The notes under the pieces are model-generated. The model searched no databases and was not told the DNA's origin. It was given only the letters and a program-made list of their open reading frames with translations. A stretch of 35,679 nucleotides of DNA. Origin: Salinivibrio siamensis. GTDB lineage: Bacteria > Pseudomonadota > Gammaproteobacteria > Enterobacterales > Vibrionaceae. Numbering within the stretch: position 1 is the first letter of the stretch; each line of letters opens with the position of its first letter. Positions 19,643 to 26,761 of this stretch are shown here, piece by piece. A program made the translations under genes and the position numbers. The stretch lies in NCBI RefSeq assembly GCF_001996005.1, contig NZ_MUFB01000001.1:1-35679 (forward strand), written 5' to 3'.

Positions 19643-22261
19643 ATGACAGACACAGTGATTACGCCACAACACCTTGAGGATGATCAGCTCGACCCCATCA
19701 CCCTCAAAGCCCAATTTCAGCAATTGCTTGAACAGCAAAAACAGGACTTTTTGGCCAATGTTCCTGTGGCGGAATTGGTGTACCAGCGCACCGATTATAT
19801 GGATGCCTTACTGGCACGCTTGTGGCATCACTTTGGGTTCGCACACACCTCACTTGCCTTAGTCGCGGTGGGGGGATATGGTCGGCGCGAACTGCACCCT
19901 CTGTCGGATATCGATTTACTCCTGCTCTGCCAGGCCCCATTAGATGCTCACCAGCAACAAAGTTTAAGCGATCTGCTTACTCTTTTATGGGATTTAAAGC
20001 TCGAAGTCGGCCACAGTGTACGCACCGTCGACGAGTGCATTCGGGTTGGGCTGGACGATTTGACTGTCGCCACCAACTTACAAGAATCTCGCTTATTATG
20101 TGGTGACGCGCAGCTTTTTGATGCGCTTGAAACGCGCGTGCATGATGACAGCTTTTGGCCCAGCGAACGGTTTTATCAAGCCAAAGTTGAAGAACAAAAA
20201 GCCCGCCACCGCCGCTATCATGACACCGCCTACAAGCTTGAGCCTGATTTGAAACTCAGTCCTGGCAGCCTGCGCGATATTCACACCTTATCGTGGATTG
20301 CGCGCCGTCACTTTGGTGCCACCAGCTTACGAGAGATGAGTGATTTTGGCTTTTTAACCGACGCGGAATATCGCGAGCTCAATGAGTGTCAAAATGTATT
20401 GTGGCGAATTCGCTTTGCGCTTCACCTTGAGCTGCGCCGTTACGACAATCGCCTCACCTTCGCGCATCAAACATCGGTCGCGGAACTACTCGGTTACCGC
20501 GGTGAAGGGAATCGTGCGGTCGAAACCATGATGAAAGACTTCTTCCGCACACTTGGGCGGGTCGGTGAGCTCAACAAAATGCTGCTACAAATCTTTGATC
20601 AAGTGATCATCGATAATGGTCGCGCCGGAGAAATCGACGTCTTAAGTGATGATTTTCAGCGCTGCGGACGCACCATCGAAGCGCGCAAACCCGCGCTATT
20701 TCAAGCGCGACCGGAAACCATTCTCGACATGATGCTGCATATTGCCAATGACACGTCGATTGAAGCGATTGCGGCGCCTACCCTGCGGCAGTTGCGTACA
20801 GCAAGACGTCGACTCAATCACTTTTTGTGTCAGCAAGAAGACGCGCGCGAAAAATTCATGGCCCTGGTTCGTCACCCCAATGCGCTGCACAAGGCCTTTG
20901 GCTTAATGCATCGCCACGGGGTGATGTCGGCCTACTTACCACAGTGGAGTCAAATTGTTGGGCAGATGCAGTTTGACTTATTCCATGTCTACACGGTTGA
21001 TGAGCACACGATCCGACTGCTCAAACATATGCGCTTATTTGATGACGAGGCCAACCGAGACCGCCATCCGATCTGTTGTGATGTCTTCCCCCGTTTAGCA
21101 CGCCGTGAGCTTTTATTGATTGCAGCCATTTTCCATGACATTGGCAAGGGACGTGGCGGGGATCATAGCGAAATTGGCGCCATTGAATCGCATGATTTTT
21201 GTTTAGAGCATGGTTTGTCAAAACCAGAAGCGAATATTGTTAGCTGGCTCGTCCGTAATCACTTATTGATGTCCGTCACCGCACAGCGCCGCGATATATA
21301 CGATCCTGATGTTATCACCGATTTTGCCAAAGAAGTGCGCGACGAAGAACGACTGGACCTTCTCCTTTGTCTCACCGTCGCAGACATTAATGCCACCAAC
21401 CCAGACTTATGGAACAGTTGGAAGCGCACACTGATCGCAGAGCTGTATTACTCTACACAAAAAGCGCTCCGCCGAGGCTTAGAAAACCCGCCAGATGTGC
21501 GTGAACGCATTCGTCATAACAAACATTTAGCGGCTGCCATGTTACGTAAACAAGGCCATAGCCCGAGGGATATAGAAGTGTTATGGCAGCGTTTCAAGGC
21601 GGACTACTTTCTGCGCCATACCCATAAACAAATTGCTTGGCACAGTGAACATCTCCTTCATCACACCGGCGACGCCCCACTGGTGCTGGTAAGTAAAAAA
21701 GCAACCCGTGGCGGGACCGAGATTTTTGTTTACTGCCAAGACCGGCCCAGTTTGTTTGCGCGCGTGGTAGCGGCTCTCGATAAGAAAAACCTGAGCGTCC
21801 ATGATGCACAAGTGATGACCAGTAAAGATGGTCACGCCCTCGATACCTTTATGGTGCTAGACCAAAATGACGATGCCATTCCTCTTGACCGTCACCCGAG
21901 CATTATCAAAGGGGTCAGCAAGGCGCTGGGAGAAACCGGGACAATGACTATCCCCAAACGGCGAGCACCGCAAAAACTTCAGCATTTTTCGGTTAAAACC
22001 CAGGTACTTTTCTTACCCACGAAAAACGGTCGTCGCACATTGATGGAGCTAGTAGCACTCGACACACCTGGACTACTGGCTCGGGTCGGGGCCGTCTTTG
22101 CGCGCCAAAATGTCAGTGTCCATGCCGCTAAAATCACCACCATTGGCGAGCGCGCCGAAGACTTTTTTATCGTCACCGACGCAGAGAACCAAGCATTAAC
22201 TTCCGAGCATCAGGAACAGTTAAAAGCGGCACTGGAGAAAGCGCTCGCTCGCGCCAAGTAA
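19643..22261 (+). CDS. glnD: Bifunctional [protein-PII] uridylyltransferase / uridylyl-removing enzyme
   Basis: GlnD is the cell's glutamine sensor. It uridylylates PII proteins (GlnB/GlnK) when glutamine is low and removes the group when it is high, which controls glutamine synthetase and NtrBC. The 872-residue protein (E. coli 890) has a nucleotidyltransferase domain with GGYGRRELHPLSDIDLLL (G77-G78, D89, D91). Next come a helical linker and an HD domain with FHDIGKGRGGDHS (H498-D499) for uridylyl removal. Two C-terminal ACT domains (about 690-765 and 800-872) bind glutamine. All catalytic residues look intact. It follows map after a terminator and precedes yaeH. Confidence 0.98.
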   Translation: MTDTVITPQHLEDDQLDPITLKAQFQQLLEQQKQDFLANVPVAELVYQRTDYMDALLARLWHHFGFAHTSLALVAVGGYGRRELHPLSDIDLLLLCQAPLDAHQQQSLSDLLTLLWDLKLEVGHSVRTVDECIRVGLDDLTVATNLQESRLLCGDAQLFDALETRVHDDSFWPSERFYQAKVEEQKARHRRYHDTAYKLEPDLKLSPGSLRDIHTLSWIARRHFGATSLREMSDFGFLTDAEYRELNECQNVLWRIRFALHLELRRYDNRLTFAHQTSVAELLGYRGEGNRAVETMMKDFFRTLGRVGELNKMLLQIFDQVIIDNGRAGEIDVLSDDFQRCGRTIEARKPALFQARPETILDMMLHIANDTSIEAIAAPTLRQLRTARRRLNHFLCQQEDAREKFMALVRHPNALHKAFGLMHRHGVMSAYLPQWSQIVGQMQFDLFHVYTVDEHTIRLLKHMRLFDDEANRDRHPICCDVFPRLARRELLLIAAIFHDIGKGRGGDHSEIGAIESHDFCLEHGLSKPEANIVSWLVRNHLLMSVTAQRRDIYDPDVITDFAKEVRDEERLDLLLCLTVADINATNPDLWNSWKRTLIAELYYSTQKALRRGLENPPDVRERIRHNKHLAAAMLRKQGHSPRDIEVLWQRFKADYFLRHTHKQIAWHSEHLLHHTGDAPLVLVSKKATRGGTEIFVYCQDRPSLFARVVAALDKKNLSVHDAQVMTSKDGHALDTFMVLDQNDDAIPLDRHPSIIKGVSKALGETGTMTIPKRRAPQKLQHFSVKTQVLFLPTKNGRRTLMELVALDTPGLLARVGAVFARQNVSVHAAKITTIGERAEDFFIVTDAENQALTSEHQEQLKAALEKALARAK

Positions 22262-22285
22262 CAAGCAACCCCCATCAACTATGCT

Positions 22286-22308
22286 AAGCGACGGTGAGTT
22301 CGTCGCTT
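22286..22308 (+). other. Hairpin between glnD and yaeH
   Basis: A perfect 8-bp stem (AAGCGACG / CGTCGCTT) with a 7-nt loop lies 24 nt after the glnD stop. No U-tract follows on either strand, so a Rho-independent terminator is unlikely. It could be an mRNA end-protecting or processing element. Confidence 0.45.
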
Positions 22309-22339
22309 AATAGAGAAAACATTCAACCATGAGGTGGCT

Positions 22340-22717
22340 ATGTATCAGCAGTTGAAAAATATCGGTATTGAACATCCGGAAAAGATTGAGCGTTACTCTC
22401 TGCGTCAAGAAGCCAGTTATGACACGCTCAAAGTGTACTTCAGCAAGCAAAAGGGCGACCTTTTTGCGCGAAGCATGAAATTTAAGTATCCACGCCAGCG
22501 GAAAAATGTGGTTGTCGACAGTGGCACCGGACGCTCTCGAGAGGTCACTGAGATCAACCGCAGCTTGTCTCTGGTGATCGATGAACTGGATCGTATCGTT
22601 CAGCACGAGCACACCGAACAAGACGTGAAGCAAAAAGTACTCACCGATCTCCGTCATCTGGAAAAAGTGGTCGCCAGTAAGATTGCCGAAATCGAAGCCG
22701 AGCTAGATAAGCTCTAA
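22340..22717 (+). CDS. yaeH: UPF0325 family protein YaeH (DUF3461)
   Basis: This is a small conserved gammaproteobacterial protein of unknown function. The 125-residue sequence carries the family core almost unchanged: ERYSLRQEA, MKFKYPRQRK, VVDSGTGRSREVTEINRSL, then LVIDELDRIV, and the C-terminal helix LRHLEKVVASKIAEIEAELD. It is predicted to be soluble and charged, with a C-terminal coiled-coil tendency. GAGG lies 5 nt before the ATG at 22340, so I prefer this over the in-frame GTG at 22334. In E. coli yaeH lies two genes from glnD with dapD between; here dapD is missing from the site. Confidence 0.95.
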   Translation: MYQQLKNIGIEHPEKIERYSLRQEASYDTLKVYFSKQKGDLFARSMKFKYPRQRKNVVVDSGTGRSREVTEINRSLSLVIDELDRIVQHEHTEQDVKQKVLTDLRHLEKVVASKIAEIEAELDKL

Positions 22718-22763
22718 CACTTATATTGGTGCGGCCTGCAAGGTGCGGCCTGCAGCGGGCTGT

Positions 22764-23516
22764 TTACGCCAAGGAGGTTGTGCAAGGCACATCCCACTCC
22801 AAGGCCGACAGGACACGCTGCCACGTGGTATCGAGCGGCGCCTGTACCTTGACCGTCTCAGCGCTAACGGGATGGATAAACTGCATCTCATTGGCATGGA
22901 GTAAAAGCTGATGGCAGTGAAAATGCTCGCGGAAAACACGATTGTGCCTTCCGTCGCCATGCGTAGTATCGCCAATAATCGGATGACTGAGGTGATGCAT
23001 GTGGCGACGCAATTGGTGTTTTCTTCCCGTTTGCGGCTGCATCGCCACGAGGCTATAGCGGCTGGTCGCATACCGTCCTGTTGCGATAGGCAGCTCCACC
23101 GATGCCAGCGGTTGATAATCCGTCACGGCCGGTTTGGCCGTGGGCGGCTGGCTCGCCTTTTTATCTGCTATTTTGTCTTGTTCTTCCACCAGTGGGTAAT
23201 CGAGTCGACCGGCTTCTGTGATCCAGCCTCTGACCACCGCATAGTAGGCTTTTTTAATCTGCCCTTGCGCAAACTGAGGCATCATCAAGGACGCCACCTC
23301 GCTCGACAGCGCAAACACCAACACACCAGACGTCGGTTTATCGAGTCGGTGTAAAGGGTAAACATGCTGACCAATCTGATCCCTTAGTGTCTGCATAACA
23401 AAACGCGTTTCCCCTTTATCCAGCCACGAACGATGGACCAGCATCCCTGCAGGCTTGTTCACCACAACCAATGACTCATCGCGGTATAAAATGGATAACG
23501 GTTGTTCACTCATCAT
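22764..23516 (-). CDS. truC: tRNA pseudouridine(65) synthase
   Basis: TruC makes pseudouridine at position 65 of certain tRNAs and belongs to the RluA family. The 250-residue protein (E. coli 260) begins ILYRDESLVVVNKPAGMLVH and has the catalytic motif HRLDKPTSG with D59. It also has KAYYAVVRGW and the C-terminal RKHQLRRHMHHLSHPIIGDT. The start overlaps the yqcC stop by an ATGA; a second ATG directly follows the first, so the protein begins with one or two Met. The yqcC-truC pair is conserved near syd in enterobacteria. Confidence 0.96.
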   Translation of the reverse strand: MMSEQPLSILYRDESLVVVNKPAGMLVHRSWLDKGETRFVMQTLRDQIGQHVYPLHRLDKPTSGVLVFALSSEVASLMMPQFAQGQIKKAYYAVVRGWITEAGRLDYPLVEEQDKIADKKASQPPTAKPAVTDYQPLASVELPIATGRYATSRYSLVAMQPQTGRKHQLRRHMHHLSHPIIGDTTHGDGRHNRVFREHFHCHQLLLHANEMQFIHPVSAETVKVQAPLDTTWQRVLSALEWDVPCTTSLA

Positions 23517-23830
23517 TGGGTTAAAAGCGCATCAATACGATAAGTCACTTTGACCACCGCCGTCGCCCCTTGCTGCTCTTTCATCGCTTCTTCCACATAG
23601 GGGGCGATTTCAAAATTTCTTGGCAACGGCTGGCGAGCAACCACCAAGGCACGCATTTTGGGTATAAATATCCACTGTAACCACTCATGGCAATCAAGCG
23701 TATCCACCGCAAACGGTTCGCGGCTGGCCAGTCGTTTAGGTGATGGTGGCTCGGACTGGAGCAGGTCACACGCATCTAACACTTGCTCAAGCTCATCCAG
23801 AAGTTGCTCACACTGTTGGTAAAGTGTCAT
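23513..23830 (-). CDS. yqcC: YqcC family protein (DUF446)
   Basis: This small protein of unknown function is conserved as the upstream partner of truC. The 105 residues include the family core HEWLQWIFIPKMRALVVARQPLPRNFEIAPYVEEA, shared with E. coli YqcC. It looks soluble and mostly helical. The ATG at 23830 has GGGA 6 nt upstream. The alternative ATG at 23845 would add MMGLS and cannot be excluded. It is coupled to truC by a 4-nt overlap, which suggests co-expression. Confidence 0.9.
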   Translation of the reverse strand: MTLYQQCEQLLDELEQVLDACDLLQSEPPSPKRLASREPFAVDTLDCHEWLQWIFIPKMRALVVARQPLPRNFEIAPYVEEAMKEQQGATAVVKVTYRIDALLTQ

Positions 23831-23926
23831 TGACAATCCCATCATTACTCAAATTAGAAACCGCGAAGCATAGCATGATCCCGACAAAGACAACATCAAC
23901 AAGACAAGCATCTAGCCGGGAAAAAC

Positions 23927-23935
23927 TGATATACT
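23927..23935 (+). promoter_or_regulatory. Possible extended -10 promoter for the DUF3549 gene
   Basis: TGATATACT, an extended -10 pattern, lies about 35 bases before the DUF3549 start, between it and the divergent yqcC gene. The -35 region is poor. It is a plausible but unproven promoter. Confidence 0.4.
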
Positions 23936-23969
23936 CGCGCGCATCAAGCGATAACTAAGAGCGGACATC

Positions 23970-25022
23970 ATGGAAACGGTTCACGCCCTCAGCGCCCTAT
24001 TCGACCACGCCGGTTGTCAATTCAGTATTTACGACCTAGGCCGTCGTGTTTGTCAACTGGATGAAACGGCCTTTCGTGCGGTTGAGGCCAATCAACAACC
24101 TTACCCTTACCCCTTGCGTCAACACGCGCATATGGCTATCGCCTTTTGGCCGCCAGGCGGCGCTCCTTGGGTATGGTTCTTAAAAATGCCTCTCGATGAA
24201 CGCGGCCTCCTCAATCACACCGCGATGGGAGACTTTTTACAGTATGTCAGCGCGGCCATGGGAGAGCGCTTAACCGCGACACCGAATAAAGAGCAGCGTG
24301 AGAAACTGGCCAATAACCCTTATACGTTTACGCCCACCGACGACAAAATGGCGATGTTTCATGCCACATTGACCTATCAACTGGGCCGGCCAGCTAGCCA
24401 GTATTATGATCATGCACAGCATTATTTAAATGGCGAGCTTGGCTGGGATAATTGGCAAGGGGTGGGCCTACAAGGGCTCGCTGATACCTGTGTACGCATG
24501 GCCGAGCAAAACAATGCCACTCGCGTCCGCAAAGCGCTCAATCATCTACCGACCACGCCATTGTACGCCCTTCTCGGGTGCTTGGAGCACTGCCAAATCA
24601 ATGACAAACTCGCGGCAAGCTTGCGCGATATGTTTCAGCAAATGTGTCAGACGCAAGAGGTTGATATTTTTTTGGTCAGCGCATTAATCCGCGCACATGC
24701 GGGCGCCCCATCAGCCACTCGGCATCAACTGATTGATGCGGTACTTGATCGCGCTGAATTACACCATCGCGAGATTTTTGTCGCGATAGCCGGTCGCTGC
24801 TGGCATCACTTGACCGATGATGCTGCTCTGGATCGCTTTTTGATTGCTCTCGCCGATCAGCACGATGCGACGTTATTTCAACAGGTTTATGCGGATCTGG
24901 TGATGTTACCTCCCCTTCGTGGCGCGCTATTGGGTCGTTTACATGGCCATACATCACCCGCCCTGACTCAAGCAATGGCACGCATGCAGCAAGCGGTGAA
25001 GCAAACCCACCATGATCACTGA
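23970..25022 (+). CDS. DUF3549 family protein
   Basis: This 350-residue protein is of unknown function and known mainly from Vibrionaceae and related gammaproteobacteria. I place it in DUF3549 on overall resemblance: an N-terminal domain with FSIYDLGRRVCQLD and AFWPPGGAPWVWFLKMPLDERG, followed by an alpha-helical, repeat-like half. No signal peptide or membrane segment is visible and there are no recognisable catalytic motifs. The helical half could be a protein-binding scaffold, but that is inference. Its end overlaps the DUF3301 gene by 11 nt, so the two are probably translated together. Confidence 0.85.
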   Translation: METVHALSALFDHAGCQFSIYDLGRRVCQLDETAFRAVEANQQPYPYPLRQHAHMAIAFWPPGGAPWVWFLKMPLDERGLLNHTAMGDFLQYVSAAMGERLTATPNKEQREKLANNPYTFTPTDDKMAMFHATLTYQLGRPASQYYDHAQHYLNGELGWDNWQGVGLQGLADTCVRMAEQNNATRVRKALNHLPTTPLYALLGCLEHCQINDKLAASLRDMFQQMCQTQEVDIFLVSALIRAHAGAPSATRHQLIDAVLDRAELHHREIFVAIAGRCWHHLTDDAALDRFLIALADQHDATLFQQVYADLVMLPPLRGALLGRLHGHTSPALTQAMARMQQAVKQTHHDH

Positions 25023-25335
25023 TCTATTCACCATTCTCTTGGTTGTTGTCGCCGCTTTACTGTTCTGGCAACAGCGGCGACAATCCGAGCAAGCGCACCA
25101 GTACATTCGCCAATACTGCCAGCGGATGGAGTTGCAATTATTGTCTATCGCACGAGGCCGTCACACCATACGGAGAACCGAGCAAGGGTGGCAATGGCTC
25201 ACTCAATACTGGTTCGAGTTTTCTGCCACCGGGGATGATCATTATATCGGTCACGCTCATCTTCGAGGATTAAGATTAAAGGCTATAGACACACCGGTTC
25301 ATGCGATGCCAAGAGCAAGCCAAACCGACGGTTAG
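25012..25335 (+). CDS. DUF3301 family small membrane protein
   Basis: The 107-residue protein has one N-terminal membrane segment (about residues 3-20, LFTILLVVVAALLFW). A basic cytoplasmic or periplasmic tail of roughly 85 residues follows, with QRMELQLLSIARGRHTIRR and WLTQYWFEFSATGDDHYIGH, typical of DUF3301. Its function is unknown. The start lies inside the end of the DUF3549 gene, so the pair forms an operon. It is the last plus-strand gene before the csrB locus. Confidence 0.85.
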   Translation: MITDLFTILLVVVAALLFWQQRRQSEQAHQYIRQYCQRMELQLLSIARGRHTIRRTEQGWQWLTQYWFEFSATGDDHYIGHAHLRGLRLKAIDTPVHAMPRASQTDG

Positions 25336-25493
25336 ATGTCACCCAACAACGCCAACCGTGTTGATACTAAAAAGGCGGGGATAATTATTCGCGCGACGTG
25401 AAAAGCTGTACTAGATTAGAAATATGGTGCACACGCAAGGTTAGTGCTAACGGTGCGTGACAGGGAGTTACCGGTGTCGGTTTAACCGGCCAG
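25336..25493. other. Intergenic region between DUF3301 and the csrB terminator, with an imperfect dyad
   Basis: No gene is visible. At 25432-25459 there is an imperfect inverted repeat with outer arms CACGCA / TGCGTG and inner arms GTTAG / CTAAC, interrupted by one two-base mismatch. No U-tract follows it on either strand. It could be an operator or an RNA structure. A smaller dyad (CCGGT / ACCGG) lies near 25471-25489. Confidence 0.45.
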
Positions 25494-25526
25494 AAAAAAG
25501 GAAAGGGCGCAGCTTGCGCCGCGCCC
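25494..25526 (-). terminator. Rho-independent terminator of csrB
   Basis: On the minus strand a GC-rich hairpin (GGGCGC / GCGCCC, with further pairing inside) at 25505-25526 is followed by TTTCCTTTTTT. It is placed exactly at the end of the GGA-rich RNA. Confidence 0.88.
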
Positions 25527-25905
25527 TAGAGTTTTACTTGCAGCCATCCTGCTACTAAAAGGTGCTCCCTGCATCATTCCTTGATCAGTCGCCGAATCCT
25601 TCAGCGTCGTTCCATGTCTCTCCGTCTTGGAGGTGTCCTTTCGTCATCCTGACAAACCGAAATTCCCGTTTTCGATAAGCTCTCCATCCTGGAGGTGTCC
25701 ATGACTTCGTCCTGAAGTAGTCCTTAAGCCCCCATCCTGGGTTGTCCTAAGTCTTCCTGACGTACAAGCTTCCTGCTTGTAGAGAACGGCTCCATCCGTT
25801 GTCCTTTTTGCAATCCATGCCAGCGCTTCTTCCTGAAGTACTGCCTCATCCTGAGGTACCAAGTCCTTGGTGATTCCTGTTCCCTGTGTCAGTTCCCTTC
25901 CGACA
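25494..25905 (-). ncRNA. csrB: CsrB-family regulatory RNA (CsrA-sequestering)
   Basis: CsrB RNAs bind many copies of the RNA-binding protein CsrA and so relieve its control of carbon storage, motility, biofilm and virulence genes. On the minus strand this 410-nt stretch has about 29 GGA triplets by my count. Many are in the AGGA or CAGGAUG context and sit in the loops of short stems, for example CUUCAGGACGAAG, CAUCCAGG-type loops and GUACUUCAGGAAGAAG. It starts GUGUCGGAAGGGAACUGACA, which resembles known CsrB 5' ends, and ends in a strong terminator. The location supports it: E. coli csrB lies between yqcC and syd, and here yqcC, csrB and syd are in the same neighbourhood. A 72-residue open frame inside is not a gene. 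Vibrio carry several csr RNAs; which paralogue this is cannot be told. Confidence 0.93.
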
Positions 25906-25911
25906 CCGATA

Positions 25912-25939
25912 AGATTACGCGACTGAGCGTTTGGTACAA
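25912..25939 (-). promoter_or_regulatory. csrB promoter
   Basis: On the minus strand TTGTAC (25939-25934) and TAATCT (25917-25912) are separated by 16 bp. They are followed 6-7 nt later by the predicted RNA start at GUGUCGG near 25905. This is a reasonable sigma-70 promoter whose modest match suits a gene that needs an activator. Confidence 0.7.
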
Positions 25940-26212
25940 GCCATTCTCACCTGCTCAATCTCTCATTTTTTATCTTAAACCAAAGAATAAACAGTAAGCA
26001 CATGTAATATAAGAAAAAATAAAAACAAGGGGGGTCAATTTTCGTAGCAAGATTCTGCTTTTATCCCACGCTCTTGTAAGAGATATCTCACACGGAGCAG
26101 GGACTTTTTCTATGCATTGTCCTATGCTCACAGGCACCGCTTTCACCACAACATAGGGCGGAGGCTGCTACTATAGTGAGTATAGACGCGTATCGAGCAG
26201 CCAGGAGGGACA
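25940..26212. other. csrB upstream regulatory region / divergent spacer to the DUF2789 gene
   Basis: No coding sequence is supported here. The part next to csrB is AT-rich with A-tracts (about 25966-26030), then comes the UvrY box. The last part, before the plus-strand DUF2789 gene, contains TATAGT (26172-26177), which might be a -10 for that gene, though no good -35 accompanies it. Confidence 0.6.
26075..26092 (-). promoter_or_regulatory. UvrY/VarA (GacA) binding box upstream of csrB
   Basis: TGTAAGAGATATCTCACA is an 18-bp near-palindrome differing at only two positions from the TGTAAGAGATCTCTTACA form of the box bound by the BarA/UvrY (VarS/VarA, GacS/GacA) response regulator. It lies about 170 bp upstream of the csrB start, the distance known for this far-upstream activator site. 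The AT-rich 25960-26060 stretch between could bind IHF, as in E. coli, but I do not call a site. Confidence 0.82.
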
Positions 26213-26446
26213 GTGGAAACCTTTCAACACGACTTACAGCACCTTTTTGAGCAGCTGGGCTTAGCAACCGATAAGGCCTCAATTGAGCACTTCCTATCCA
26301 GCCACTGTTTGGTTGAAGGGCAAACACTGGTCGATGCCCCATTTTGGAACGCGGCACAACGGGCGTTTATTGATGAAGCCATAAAGGAAGACGCGGATTG
26401 GGCGGAACAGGTTGATATGCTTGATGCGCTGCTGAGAAAGCCCTAA
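26213..26446 (+). CDS. DUF2789 family protein (GTG start)
   Basis: This small 77-residue protein of unknown function matches DUF2789: LFEQLGLATDKASIEHFLSS, then a loop ending LVDAPFWNAAQRAFIDEAIKED, then ADWAEQVDMLDALLR. It is acidic, probably all helical and cytoplasmic. The start is GTG, with a strong AGGAGG at 26203-26208 just upstream, which decides it. It reads away from csrB, with the UvrY box in the shared spacer, so the activator could in principle affect both; this is speculative. Confidence 0.88.
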   Translation: METFQHDLQHLFEQLGLATDKASIEHFLSSHCLVEGQTLVDAPFWNAAQRAFIDEAIKEDADWAEQVDMLDALLRKP

Positions 26447-26482
26447 TCTTTCTCTCTCCTGTTATGTCGCTAGGATTAACTG

Positions 26483-26761
26483 ATGAGCTATCAAGCTGAG
26501 CTGGCGCGAGCACTCAAGGTGCTCGACGCAAAAGGGCAAACCGTCACCGTGGCAAAGGTGAAAGCCCAATTGACAACGCAAGTCCCCCTCCCCTTGATTA
26601 TTCAAGCGGTGAAGAGCGCGAAGACCAATACACCGCTACCCGAGATACCCGTCGATGACATCAAGCTATCTGATGCTGAGCGTATCAGCCAGCTCGAACA
26701 ACACGTGGCCGAGTTGAGCGAGCGATTAGCGACGCTAGAAGCCCAGTATTCAAGCCGCTAA
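26483..26761 (+). CDS. Conserved-looking hypothetical protein with C-terminal coiled coil
   Basis: I do not recognise this 92-residue protein. The first 50 residues (ALKVLDAKGQTVTVAKVKAQ, then PLPLIIQAVKSAK) look like a small helix-turn-helix or winged-helix fold, with the pattern 'vary-helix-Pro-helix'. Residues about 62-90 (LSDAERISQLEQHVAELSER) form a clear heptad coiled coil likely to dimerise. That layout suits a small DNA-binding or adaptor protein, which is inference only. AGGA lies 7 nt upstream of the ATG. It sits 36 nt after the DUF2789 gene and probably shares its transcript. Its stop overlaps the convergent DUF2310 stop by 4 nt. Confidence 0.8.
   Translation: MSYQAELARALKVLDAKGQTVTVAKVKAQLTTQVPLPLIIQAVKSAKTNTPLPEIPVDDIKLSDAERISQLEQHVAELSERLATLEAQYSSR

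Noticed and set aside
22286-22308. Hairpin after glnD considered as a Rho-independent terminator
   Set aside because: No T-run follows on either strand.
25336-25493. Possible promoter TTGATA near 25369 for a plus-strand small RNA
   Set aside because: The only -10-like sequences lie 13-15 bp away, too close for a normal promoter, and no plus-strand terminator follows.
25644-25862. A 72-residue minus-strand open frame
   Set aside because: It lies inside the csrB RNA, and its translation is low-complexity and repetitive because of GGA repeats.
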